Shown here piece after piece: positions 1 through 9,300 of a stretch of 39,138 nt of DNA. The DNA comes from Thiobacillus sp. 65-29 (GTDB taxonomy: Bacteria; Pseudomonadota; Gammaproteobacteria; Burkholderiales; Thiobacillaceae), in the NCBI GenBank assembly GCA_001899775.1, contig MKWN01000045.1, positions 1 to 39,138 on the forward strand, in the 5' to 3' direction. The notes beneath the pieces were generated by a model that had not been told where the DNA came from, searched no databases, and saw only the letters and a program-made list of their open reading frames with translations. Numbering within the stretch: the first letter of the stretch is position 1; each line of letters opens with the position of its first letter. Both the position numbers and the translations under genes were made by a program.

Positions 1-193
1 CTTTGTCGCGCCTCCTTGCAGGCCCCGGCCTGCGGCGTCGTTGCTTCGCGGCAGGCACGCGAGCAGACGTACCATCGGGCGCGTCCAACTGCGGTTTCTA
101 GGATAATGCCATGATAATGGGTCCGCCGCCCGTGTTGGCACGCGGTGCGATGCGGACGCAAGAGATCGTCATGTTTTCGGAAAGCCCTGCACC
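1..193. other. Upstream non-coding stretch
   Basis: No convincing gene is seen here. The stretch is GC-rich up to about 100 and slightly more AT-rich around 100-120, which could hold the promoter of the plus-strand polysaccharide genes. I found no clear -35/-10 pair. Short open frames starting near 145 are out-of-frame shadows of the following sulfotransferase gene. Confidence 0.4.
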
Positions 194-1111
194 TTGCGCG
201 AATTCCTGCAAAAAGTGAACAAGACGCTTGCCTGGCATGCAAGGCGCCTGCAACGCGGCATCCGGAGCGTGCGGTGGGCGCTTGCGCCACGGCCGGCGGA
301 TCGTCCCGTCATCGTGGTGGGATGTTCCCGGGCGGGGACGACGCTGGTTTACAAGACGCTGTCGGAATCACGCGAACTCGGCAGCCTGCAACGCGAAACC
401 CACGACTACTGGACGACCCTGCACCCGCTGGCGGACAAGCACTGGAACACGCACGCACTCGGCGTCGAGGATGCGAGCGCGGCGGACCGCGATGCAGTCA
501 GTCGCTACTTCCATGCCTGGACCGGCCACCATCGCTGGGTCGACAAGAACAACCAGAATGGCTTGGCCGTGCCGTATCTGCACGCGCTGTTTCCCGACGC
601 GGTATTTGTCTTCGTCAAGCGCAGCCCCGGTGACAACCTCAACTCGCTGATCGAGGGCTGGCGCAAGCCCGATGAATTCGCCACGTGGTCGAACGCGCTT
701 CCGGCGAGTGTGGCGGTGGAGAACGGCACGCTCACCCAATGGTGCTTTTTTCTGGCGGAGGGTTGGCGCGACTATGTCAATGCACCCGTCGAGGATGTCG
801 CGGCCTTCCAGTACGCCGCGATCAACGGTGCGATTCTCGATGCCCGGGCGCGTATTCCGGCCGGACAGTGGATCGAGGTGTTCTACGAGGATTTCCTGCG
901 CGATCCGGTGGCCACCTTCCGGCGCATTTTCGAGGGTTGCGGCCTGCATTTCGACGAGCGACTCCAGGCCCATTGTGCCGACGTGCTCGACATTCCCTAC
1001 AACGCCTTTTCCGAAATCCGGCTCGACAAGTGGAAGGATGGACGCAATCGCGACAAGATCGAGCGCGTGCTGCCGAAGGTCGCCAAGGTGGCGACGCGGA
1101 TGGGATATTGA
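194..1111 (+). CDS. Sulfotransferase family protein
   Basis: The 305-residue product is a PAPS-dependent sulfotransferase-fold protein, expected to move sulfate from PAPS to a carbohydrate hydroxyl in the cytoplasm. The 5'-phosphosulfate-binding loop is visible at residues 40-56 (VVGCSRAGTTLVYKTL). A 3'-phosphate-binding segment follows near residues 137-155 (VFVFVKRSPGDNLNSL), with R143 and S144 as the expected contacts. The N-terminus is basic and not a classical signal peptide. The start used is TTG at 194, the first usable start in frame; no strong ribosome site decides it, so a few residues may be wrong. It opens the plus-strand run and lies 55 bases before the deacetylase-like gene. The acceptor substrate cannot be read from sequence, but the neighbouring glycosyltransferases suggest a surface polysaccharide. 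Confidence 0.8.
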   Translation: MREFLQKVNKTLAWHARRLQRGIRSVRWALAPRPADRPVIVVGCSRAGTTLVYKTLSESRELGSLQRETHDYWTTLHPLADKHWNTHALGVEDASAADRDAVSRYFHAWTGHHRWVDKNNQNGLAVPYLHALFPDAVFVFVKRSPGDNLNSLIEGWRKPDEFATWSNALPASVAVENGTLTQWCFFLAEGWRDYVNAPVEDVAAFQYAAINGAILDARARIPAGQWIEVFYEDFLRDPVATFRRIFEGCGLHFDERLQAHCADVLDIPYNAFSEIRLDKWKDGRNRDKIERVLPKVAKVATRMGY

Positions 1112-1166
1112 TGCGCGGCATGCTCTCCGGCGCGTTCCGGACGACACCTGGACGAAACGGCGCGGC

Positions 1167-2366
1167 ATGTCGATGACGACGTTCGCGCTCGTCCTCGGTG
1201 CCGTCGTTTGCCTGTGGAGCGCTGTCCTGCTGGTCTTCGCCCGCCCGCTCGTCGCGCGCTGGCGCGAACCGGTGTTCCGCTTCCCCATCCTCGGCATCGA
1301 AAGCGACGACTGGGGCGCGGGACCGCTCGAGCAGGCGCCGGTCCTGCATCGTCTGGTGGATGTGCTGGCCGGCGTTCATGATTGCAGCGGCCGGCACGCC
1401 GTCATGACGCTGGGCGTGATTCTCGAAGTGCCCGACGGTGCGCGCATTGCTGCGGGCGGCTACCGTGACTATTACGCGATCGAGCTCGACGATCCGCGCT
1501 TCGAGGCGGTGCGCGAAGCGATGCGTGCGGGAATCGCGGCAGGCGTGTTCGTGCCGCAACTGCATGGCCAGTGCCACTACTGGCCCTCCACGGTGCTGGC
1601 GGCAGCGCACCAGGACGAGCAGGTGCGCGACTGGCTCGCCGGCGCCGAGCCCGCCGCGACGGAGGCGTTGCCGTCGGCGCTGCAAAGCCGCTGGGTCGAC
1701 GCCGCGTCGCTGCCGTCGCGGGACTTGCCGCAACGCGACATCCAGGCGGCGGTGGCGGTGGAGGCGAGCGCCTACCGCCGCGTTTTCGGAACCGCACCGC
1801 AGGTGGCGGTCGCAACGACCTTCGTGTGGAACGATACCGTCGAGGCCGCCTGGGCCGTAGCCGGGGTCGATGCGATCGTCACCCCGGGGCGTCGCGCGAC
1901 ATGCCGCACGGACACCGGCGCACCCGGCTGCGTCGATGCCACCATGCTGACCGGCATGCAGTCCGCGGCGGGTCCGCTCTACCTGGTGCGCGACGTCTAT
2001 TTCGAGCCTGCGCTGGGCCACGCGCCACAGCGCCTCGTCGAGGGTCTGCGCCAGCGCAGCAGGCAGGGTCGGCCCTGCCTCGTCGAGACCCATCGCTTCA
2101 ATTTCCTGCAGGCGGGAGAGTCTGCCGTGACGGCGCTGGATGCGGGGCTCAGGGGCGCGCTGGCGGCCTTGCCGTCGCTGCGCTTCGTCGCTCCGGTGGA
2201 CATTGCGCGGGTATTGCGTAGCCATGATCCCGCCTGGCTGGAGCATCGTCTGCACCCGCGGCTTGTCGCCTGGGCCGCCCGGCTCGAGGAGATTCCGCGC
2301 TTTCGCCGCGTGGCGACCCTCACTGGCCTTGCGTTGCCGCTGGCGCTGATCGGAGGCCGGGCGTGA
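1167..2366 (+). CDS. Polysaccharide deacetylase-like protein, N-terminally anchored
   Basis: This 399-residue protein starts with one membrane segment (about residues 5-23, ALVLGAVVCLWSAVLLVFA). It is followed by a domain with features of the glycoside hydrolase/deacetylase barrel. An acidic pair occurs in the IESDDWG segment near residue 50, and an HGQCHYW segment near residue 130 could supply the two metal-binding histidines of an H-x3-H motif. A later VETHRFNF segment also carries a histidine. Similarity to NodB-type deacetylases is by motif only, so N-deacetylase or O-deacylase activity is an inference. The ATG at 1167 is chosen because it begins just before the membrane segment. A longer frame runs upstream to 672 but only shadows the sulfotransferase gene. 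Its stop overlaps the next start by 4 bases (GTGA), which suggests translational coupling. Confidence 0.6.
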   Translation: MSMTTFALVLGAVVCLWSAVLLVFARPLVARWREPVFRFPILGIESDDWGAGPLEQAPVLHRLVDVLAGVHDCSGRHAVMTLGVILEVPDGARIAAGGYRDYYAIELDDPRFEAVREAMRAGIAAGVFVPQLHGQCHYWPSTVLAAAHQDEQVRDWLAGAEPAATEALPSALQSRWVDAASLPSRDLPQRDIQAAVAVEASAYRRVFGTAPQVAVATTFVWNDTVEAAWAVAGVDAIVTPGRRATCRTDTGAPGCVDATMLTGMQSAAGPLYLVRDVYFEPALGHAPQRLVEGLRQRSRQGRPCLVETHRFNFLQAGESAVTALDAGLRGALAALPSLRFVAPVDIARVLRSHDPAWLEHRLHPRLVAWAARLEEIPRFRRVATLTGLALPLALIGGRA

Positions 2367-3289
2367 GTCCGCGCTTTTCGGTCGTGATTCCCGCGTTCAA
2401 TGCGGCGGCGACGCTGGCGCACGCCATCGAATCGGTGCGCGCGCAGAGCTGGCCCGCACACGAAATCATCGTCGTCGACGATGGCTCGACCGATGCCACC
2501 GCCGAGGTGGCTCGGCGATTCGCCGATGTGCGCCTGATCCGGCAGGCAAACAGCGGGGTGTCGGTTGCGCGCAACGCCGGCGCGGCGGCCGCCAGCGGAG
2601 ACTGGCTGGCCTTTCTCGATGCCGACGACAGCTTTGCGCCGGACCGGCTTCGCTTGCACGCGGAGTGGATCGCAGAGGATCCGACATTCGATTTCCTGAC
2701 CGGCGACTACGAATATCGCGACGCGGCTGGTACGCTGCTCGGCACGTCGATGGTCCAGCATGTTGCGGGGCGCGCCATGCTGGCGAAGGCCGGAGGTGCA
2801 ACACGGGTGGTGATGGATCGGCCTGATGAGATTGCCGCTTTCGTCGCCGATCATTTCGGCGACACGCATACCCTGTCGGTACCGCGGACACGCTTCATCG
2901 AACTGGGGGGCTATCCGACGGGCTTCAAGGTGTGCGAGGACGTGCATTTTCTCGCGCGACTGGTGGCGCACGGCCACCGCATCGGCGTGATCTGCCAGAG
3001 CCTGGGGGTGTACGTCATTCATGGCGCGAGCGCGACACGGCGCGATCCCGTGGCGGCGCAGCGCGAGAACGTGCGCACTCTCATCGATCTCTCCCGCCGC
3101 GCTGTGCGTTTCCCCGCACCGGTTCGCCAGGGTATCGCACAGCGTCTGGCGAGCGCCCGTTACAACCTCGCCTGCGCCTTGAGCCGGCAGGGGGAGCACG
3201 GTGCCGCGATCAGGGCGGTGGCGCCCTCGCTGCACGAGCGACCGGGCTGGCAGAGTGTGCGCACCCTGTTGTCGATACTGAAAGGCTGA
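2363..3289 (+). CDS. GT2 family glycosyltransferase
   Basis: The 308-residue product is an inverting GT-A fold glycosyltransferase of family 2. The nucleotide-sugar fold opens with FSVVIPAFNAAATLAHA at residues 5-21. VVDDGSTD lies near residue 38, and the metal-binding DxD-type motif LDADDS lies near residue 88. It lacks membrane segments, so it should act at the cytoplasmic face, adding a sugar to a lipid-linked precursor. The start is GTG at 2363, overlapping the previous stop, and the next gene begins 4 bases after its end. Donor and acceptor sugars cannot be predicted. Confidence 0.88.
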   Translation: MSPRFSVVIPAFNAAATLAHAIESVRAQSWPAHEIIVVDDGSTDATAEVARRFADVRLIRQANSGVSVARNAGAAAASGDWLAFLDADDSFAPDRLRLHAEWIAEDPTFDFLTGDYEYRDAAGTLLGTSMVQHVAGRAMLAKAGGATRVVMDRPDEIAAFVADHFGDTHTLSVPRTRFIELGGYPTGFKVCEDVHFLARLVAHGHRIGVICQSLGVYVIHGASATRRDPVAAQRENVRTLIDLSRRAVRFPAPVRQGIAQRLASARYNLACALSRQGEHGAAIRAVAPSLHERPGWQSVRTLLSILKG

Positions 3290-3293
3290 ATGC

Positions 3294-4427
3294 GTGAACC
3301 GTCTGCTGGTGCTCAGCGAACTCTTTCTCCCCACCAGGGGCGGTACGGCCGTGTGGGCGGCCGAAGTCTACAAGCGCCTGGGGGGCAAGGAAATCCACAT
3401 CGTCACCGCCGATGTTCCCGGTGCGGCGGAAGTGGACGCCGCTCATCCGAACACCATTCATCGCCTGAACCTCAGGCGCGTGACCTGGCTCAGACCGGAA
3501 TCCCTGGCCATGTATGCGCGCCTGTTCGCCAGATCGCTTGTGCTCGCGCTCACGCATCGTTTTGATGCCATTCACGCGTTCCGCGCCCTGCCCGAGGGGC
3601 TCGTCGCCTGGCTGGTGGCACGCATGACGTTCCGCCCGGTGGTGATCTATGCGCACGGTGAGGAACTGACGTCGTGGGGACGCGGCGGCAAATACCGGGC
3701 GATGCGGTTCGCGCTGCGTCATGCCGATCGTGTGGTCGCCAACAGCGAACACACGCGTGCCACGCTGCTCGACATGGGCGTGCCGCCCGCGCGCATCACC
3801 GTCATTTATCCGGGCGTCGACGTCGCGGTTTTTCGCCCGGGACTGGATAGTGCGGGGGTGCGCGAATCCCTGGCTATCCGTCCCGACGAGAGGCTGGTGT
3901 TTTCGGTCGGCCGCCTGTCGCGGCGCAAGGGTTTCGATCAGGTCGTCCGCGCGGTTGCACAATTGCGCGCCGAGGGTGTCGCGGTGCGTTATGTCATCGC
4001 CGGAATCGGCGAGGATGCGGACTATCTGGACGGCCTGATCGCGCACCACGCACTGCAGGGGATTGCACACCGGATCGGGGCGGTCAGCGAGGCCGATCTG
4101 CCGCGCTGGATGAACGCGTGTGATGTCTTCGCCATGCCCAATCGGGAGATCAACGGCGATAATGAGGGCTTCGGCATGGTCTTCATCGAGGCTGCGGCGT
4201 GCGGAAAACCGAGCCTTGCCGGCGAGGCGGGCGGCACCGGGTCGGCCGTGCTGGATGGCGTAACGGGACGGCGCATCGATGGGCGCATACTCGTAGACGT
4301 GGTGTCCGCGCTGCGGGATTTGCTGACCAACGCAGAACAGGCGAAGCGATGGGGCGAAGCCGCCCTCGCGCGTGTGCGCGGGGAATTCGACTGGGAACGC
4401 GTCGCGGACAAGACACGCAGACTTTGA
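3294..4427 (+). CDS. GT4 family glycosyltransferase
   Basis: This 377-residue protein is a GT-B fold retaining glycosyltransferase. The N-terminal domain has a glycine-rich loop (LFLPTRGGTAVWAAEVYKRL, residues 10-29). The C-terminal domain begins near FSVGRLSRRKGFDQ (203-216), where the Arg and Lys typically hold the donor diphosphate. The E-x7-E signature is at E291 and E299. The GTG at 3294 is taken as the start because the protein then opens on the expected first beta strand (NRLLVLSELF). The nearby ATG at 3290 is in another frame. It is a soluble cytoplasmic enzyme and part of the same tightly packed run as the two genes before it. The sugar transferred is unknown. Confidence 0.88.
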   Translation: MNRLLVLSELFLPTRGGTAVWAAEVYKRLGGKEIHIVTADVPGAAEVDAAHPNTIHRLNLRRVTWLRPESLAMYARLFARSLVLALTHRFDAIHAFRALPEGLVAWLVARMTFRPVVIYAHGEELTSWGRGGKYRAMRFALRHADRVVANSEHTRATLLDMGVPPARITVIYPGVDVAVFRPGLDSAGVRESLAIRPDERLVFSVGRLSRRKGFDQVVRAVAQLRAEGVAVRYVIAGIGEDADYLDGLIAHHALQGIAHRIGAVSEADLPRWMNACDVFAMPNREINGDNEGFGMVFIEAAACGKPSLAGEAGGTGSAVLDGVTGRRIDGRILVDVVSALRDLLTNAEQAKRWGEAALARVRGEFDWERVADKTRRL

Positions 4428-4479
4428 ACGACATCATATGAAGCTGATCGCAGCGCTACCACGCATGGGGCAACGGACA

Positions 4480-5286
4480 ATGAGATTCACATCAATCCTT
4501 CCCGCTTTTTTTCTGAGCCTGTCCGTTACCACGGCAACGGCCGACGTGTCGGTGCTGCCGGAGGCGGTGTCGGACGCCGAAATGGCGCGGTTGCCTGATT
4601 TCTGTGCAGCAAGGATGAAGACACCGTGGGGTTCACCCGAATCGAGAGCATGGACTGCCCGCATCGGTGAAAATTTCGTTGATTTTTTTCACTATTGTGC
4701 GGGTTTGAATTTCGTCAATCGCTATTGGGCTGCGACCAATGCACGGCAACGCACCCATTACCTGCAAAGAGCCGACGCCAATTTCAGCTACATCGTCAAG
4801 GCGCTGAAGCCGGATTTCACGATGGGGGCGGATCTCTTCACAAATCGGGGTGAAGTGTACAAGCTCATGGGACGCAAGGCCGACGCGATGAAGGACTTCA
4901 GGCGGGCGACAAGCATCGATCCAGCATTCGTCAGGGCGTACCTCCAACTGGCCGATGTACTGGCCGGGAACAAGGATCGGACGCATGCACTTGAAGCCGT
5001 CAGCGAGGGCCTCCGGCACGTACCCAAATCGACGGCCCTGCAGCGGCGCTATCTCGAACTTGGAGGCAAGGAGCCGTTTCCTGCGCCTGTCGTGGACAAG
5101 GAAGCCCCGGTTCCGACCCCCAATCCCGCGCCGCAGCCCGCTGAACCGGCACCGGCGCCAGTGTCTGCACCAGCACCTGCACCTGCACCCGTGGACCCTG
5201 CACCGCAACCTGCCGCGCCGAACGTCGCGCCACCGGCCATTGGCACGCCCAAGAACCCGTACTGCCGGTTCTGCCCGCCCGAGTGA
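4480..5286 (+). CDS. Secreted TPR-repeat protein with Pro/Ala-rich tail
   Basis: The ATG at 4480 gives a 268-residue protein with a clear signal peptide (MRFTSILPAFFLSLSVTTATA) and a GGGG stretch about 8 bases upstream. An ATG at 4438 in the same frame would add 14 residues before the signal sequence and is less likely. Tetratricopeptide-like helices occupy the middle of the protein: the segments around LFTNRGEVYKLMGRKADAM and VRAYLQLADVLAGNKDRT are spaced like TPR units. The last 65 residues are mostly Pro and Ala, ending in a short Cys-containing tail (YCRFCPPE). It is probably a periplasmic or envelope scaffold serving polysaccharide assembly, as TPR proteins often do in such clusters. That role is inferred from position only. 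It converges with the next gene, leaving a 10-base gap and no visible terminator. Confidence 0.7.
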   Translation: MRFTSILPAFFLSLSVTTATADVSVLPEAVSDAEMARLPDFCAARMKTPWGSPESRAWTARIGENFVDFFHYCAGLNFVNRYWAATNARQRTHYLQRADANFSYIVKALKPDFTMGADLFTNRGEVYKLMGRKADAMKDFRRATSIDPAFVRAYLQLADVLAGNKDRTHALEAVSEGLRHVPKSTALQRRYLELGGKEPFPAPVVDKEAPVPTPNPAPQPAEPAPAPVSAPAPAPAPVDPAPQPAAPNVAPPAIGTPKNPYCRFCPPE

Positions 5287-5296
5287 ACCGCGCGAA

Positions 5297-6391
5297 TCAG
5301 GTGCGTACGTAACTCAGCAGCAAGGACTCGAACTCGCGGATCGGGCGCAACGCAAAATCGTGCTCGATTCTGGCGAGGCCGGCGTCGCCCATGCGGCGCC
5401 GAAGATCGGGATCGGAAATCAGGCGTATCACGCGTTCCGCGAGTCCGCCGAGGTCACCCGGTTCCACCAGGAAGCCATTCACGCCGTCGTCGATGACTTC
5501 AGGTATTCCGCCGGTCCGTGTCGCGACCACGGGTTTGCTGCAGGCGCCGGCCTCGAGGCTGATGAGCCCGAGAGGCTCCTGCCAGCGTGAGGGCACCACC
5601 ACAATATCCGACGTGTGATAAACATCTTCAACCCGCGAAATGTAGCCGACGTAACGAATGCGGGTATCGCCGTCGATCATTGCCTCCAGGTCGCGTTCGG
5701 AATAGGAGCCGTGGAACTTGTCCGGGTCGCGGCATTCGCCGGCAATCAGGAAACGTGCAGCCGGATCCGGAATGCGGTGGGCCATGGCAATGAAATCGGC
5801 GACTCCCTTGATGTCCCGGACTTGTCCCAGAAATGTGACGACGCAGGCATGCGCGGGAAGGTGCCAGTCCTCTCGCAGATTTCTGCCCTTCCTGAACCGG
5901 TCAAGGGATACGGGGTTATGGATGACGTGCTTGCGAAGCCCCTTCGGAATGGATGTCTCCGCCACGAAACGGGAGACGCAAACCGCCGCCTGGCAGTGCG
6001 TCATGAATGTTCCGCGCTGCTGGTTGACCACGTGAAAGTGGACGAGCACCGGAATCCTCAACAGGATGGCAGCCAGTACCTCGGCGGGGCGCCAGAAGCG
6101 GTGATTGACATGAAGAACGGCAATGCGCTCACATCTGAGCAAGTTCATGGTTCTGAACAGCACCCTGATATAGGCGAGCCGGCCTCCAGGTTCGTGAGCG
6201 TGTCCCCAGGGCAGGCAGCGAATACCGCGGCTTTCCAGTTCGGCCCGCATGGGACCTTCACCCGACAACAGCACGATGGGCTCCAGTCGTGTCAGGTCGA
6301 TTTGCCGCAACGTGGTGTAGAGGACGCGGCTCGCCCCGCCCCATTCGGCGTCGCTGCCGGTCAGGAAACCGATGCGGGGGCGGCCGTTCAC
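5297..6391 (-). CDS. GT4 family glycosyltransferase
   Basis: This is a 364-residue GT-B fold transferase. The N-terminal domain starts with RPRIGFLTGSDAEWGGASRV, a typical glycine-rich acceptor-side loop. The C-terminal domain carries TFLGQVRDIKGV, where R and K should bind the donor diphosphate, and the E-x7-E motif at E272 and E280. The GTG at 6391 overlaps the stop of the upstream sulfatase fusion by 4 bases (GTGA). A longer frame to 6784 is rejected because it lies inside that gene and has no domain sense. It is the last gene of the long minus-strand run. Its substrate is unknown. Confidence 0.86.
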   Translation of the reverse strand: MNGRPRIGFLTGSDAEWGGASRVLYTTLRQIDLTRLEPIVLLSGEGPMRAELESRGIRCLPWGHAHEPGGRLAYIRVLFRTMNLLRCERIAVLHVNHRFWRPAEVLAAILLRIPVLVHFHVVNQQRGTFMTHCQAAVCVSRFVAETSIPKGLRKHVIHNPVSLDRFRKGRNLREDWHLPAHACVVTFLGQVRDIKGVADFIAMAHRIPDPAARFLIAGECRDPDKFHGSYSERDLEAMIDGDTRIRYVGYISRVEDVYHTSDIVVVPSRWQEPLGLISLEAGACSKPVVATRTGGIPEVIDDGVNGFLVEPGDLGGLAERVIRLISDPDLRRRMGDAGLARIEHDFALRPIREFESLLLSYVRT

Positions 6392-9300
6392 GCTGGGCCG
6401 GGCGGCGGCTGCGGGCTGGAGTGATATTGCCCGTCCGCTTGCAGAAAGGTTTCGAGTCGCGCCCACAGGGCGGCACGAATCTCCGGATGGGAATCCGCCA
6501 GATCGTGCTGGCAGGCGGCATCCGCTTCGAGATCGAAAAGCTTCAGCAGATAGCCCGATTCCAGCGGCTGGTAAACAAGTTTCCAGCGCCGCTGGCGAAC
6601 CATCCGGTCCTTCGCATGCATGATGCGCTCGCAATACTGGGCCTTGATGGCGAGGGTACCGGTTTCGCGGTCGGGTACTTCCATGAGTTCGAGCAGATCC
6701 GGATAGCGAGGATGCGCGTGCGGCAGACCGGGAATGTCGGTAATCCAGATTCCGGTCTCGTTGTAGGCGTCGCTCTGCGGGCACGCGCTGGCCGGGTCGA
6801 AACAGGGCACCAGCGAAATGCCGTCCATGGGAGAGGCGGGTGCGGCGCCCACCAGTTCAAGCAGGGTCGGCGCCAGATCGATGCTGCGCACGACCTCGTT
6901 CACCGTACCCCGCGGCGGCCGCCGCGGGTCACGAATGACGAGCGGGATGCGCGGGCTGTAATCGCCCACGGCGGAATTGCCTTGTCCCCACGTGTCGTGC
7001 TCGAAGAATTCCATTCCATGGTCGGAGTAGACGACGACGATGGTGTTTTCCGCCAGACCGCATGCATCGAGATGCTGAAGCATCCGGCCGACTTCGTCGT
7101 CGAACTGGGCGACGCAACCGTCGTAGAGATCGATGATCTGGTCGAGATCGAACTCCTCCTTGGGCGCGCCCTGGCGGCGAATGATCTCGAACGGGTCGGT
7201 CAGTTTGGCCATCGCGAATTTCGAACTCCCGCGGTACGCGGGGTCGGCAAAGCGCGTATACCAGGGCCATTCGGAAGCGAACGGCGGGTGGGTCGTCGAG
7301 TAGAAGACGTTGAGAAAGAACGGCTCCGGACTGGCGGCAAGGCGCGAGACCAGCCGCCTCGCGCGGTGTCCCATCTGCGATGTCAGCGGCACGCCGCCGA
7401 GGTAATACAGCTCCGGCAGAAACAGCCGCCCCAGCCGGTTGTGGGTGAACAGCGAAATGAACAGGCGCAGATCCTTGGGGCCCTGGCGGATCAGGTACTT
7501 CAGGTTCCACTGGTCCTCGGGGAGATCCGTGTAATCGAAGCCGAACGACAGTTTGCCCAGGTCGGCACCGCACCAGTCCGACAGTGCGGCCGTTCGATAA
7601 CCAAGTGGCTTCAGGAGCTGCGGCAGCGCTGTCACCCGCAGGCGGGTTTCCGCATCCGCGACATAATTGTCGCGAATGCCATGGCGTTGCGGCCAGGTGC
7701 CCGTCAGCAGCGAGACGAGGCTGGGCGCGGTGCGTGCGCAGGGTACGTAGCAGTTGCCGAACAGGATGCCCGCCGAGGCGAGTGCGTCGATGTTCGGGGT
7801 AAGGGTACGGTGATAGCCGAGGGCACCGAGTCGGTCGGCGCGCAAGGTGTCGGAGCCGATCATCAGGATGTTCGGCATGTGTCCGCCTGAAGCTTTGAAC
7901 GTGCGTGGGGCACGGGCCCGGGGCATCCATCCGGCCCAGACGATGGTTGCGCCATATGCGATGCTGACTGCCCAGAACGTGATCAATTCCGCAAGCTGGT
8001 TCCGCGTCGCCAGTTTCCAGGACGCGCTGACGAACAGGACACCCGCCATCACGATCAGGCCGCCCTGCAAGGTGCGCAGACGCGCCGGTGTGGCGTGCGC
8101 CCAGAGCGGATAAAGCCGGCTGGGGCGATAGTGCATCGACGCGATCAGAAGCCCGGGGTTGAGCCGCAATTTGCGCACGAATTGCAGCGATGCGCCGCCC
8201 AGGACCCCGGTTGCCGCAGCGAGCGCCGCCAGCCAGCCGGACCCGCCGTGGCCCAGGACGATGTTGAGCGCGTGATAGACCAGCACGCCGCCGCCACCGG
8301 TGAACAGCATCAGCGCGAAGGCCCACAGCCCCAGGCGTGCCATCGTATAAAGGGTGTATCGCCGGTAGTGGTGCAGGATTTCCTTGCGGATGCGCGGACC
8401 CGTCTGGGAAAAATCCCGGAAGGATTTCGTCAGCAGGACGAGCGTGCCGGCGAGCGCCACGGCGGTGAGCGGCATCATCGTGGCTCCGCGGTGGCCGGCG
8501 CTCGTGAACCAGGCCAGCACGCCGCAGGAGATGATCAGCAGCGCGAGCAGCTCGACGGCGACACGGCCGCGATCCGCAGGAAGCGCAAGGCCGCGGCCGC
8601 GATGCCCCGATTCCCGTCTGCCCTGGATTTCGCCGATCGCCGCCGCCGTGCGAACCAGGTAAAAGCGCCGCTTGGCCCAGGAGAGGCTGAACAGGCTGTG
8701 GAAGCCATATTCGGCCATCTTGCGCCACATGAACAGCGGGATGCGTCCGGTGCCGTGAATGCGTGATGTGGACCGCGTGCGCTGATAGCTCTTTTTCAGG
8801 AGATAGCCGAGCTTGAGGCGCTCGGTGTCGACGTAGTGATGCTGAACGATGCGCGGCGCATACCGGCAGGATGCGCCACGCGCCATGGCGCGCAGGACGT
8901 ATTCGCTGTCCTCGCCACCGCCCAGGTCGTGTCCGTGCGGCCCCAGTTCGGTGGAGAATCGCCCGGCCAGATCGAATACGCCGCGGCGCACCACGAGGTT
9001 GCCGCCACCTGGAATCGGACCATGCTGGGCGGTGATCTCGCGCGGTGCGTCGCCCTGATCAAAACGCGGGACAGGCAGTGGATAGATGCGGTAAGGCCCG
9101 TCGTCATGCACCCAGGCCGGCTCGCTGCCGTCCCAGTCCGGCAGAATGCGCCCGCAGTACAGGCCGGCGTCGGGCCAGGTGCGTGCGGCTTCTTCGATGG
9201 CGACCAGGTAGTCCGCGTCGACGCGATGGTCGTCGTCGACAAAGGCGACCAGTTCGCTGTCGATGAGCGGAATGGCCTCGTTCAGCGCATGCGATTTTCC

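Noticed and set aside
672-1166. Upstream extension of the deacetylase-like gene
   Set aside because: It overlaps the sulfotransferase gene in another frame and has no domain content. The start at 1167 precedes the membrane segment.
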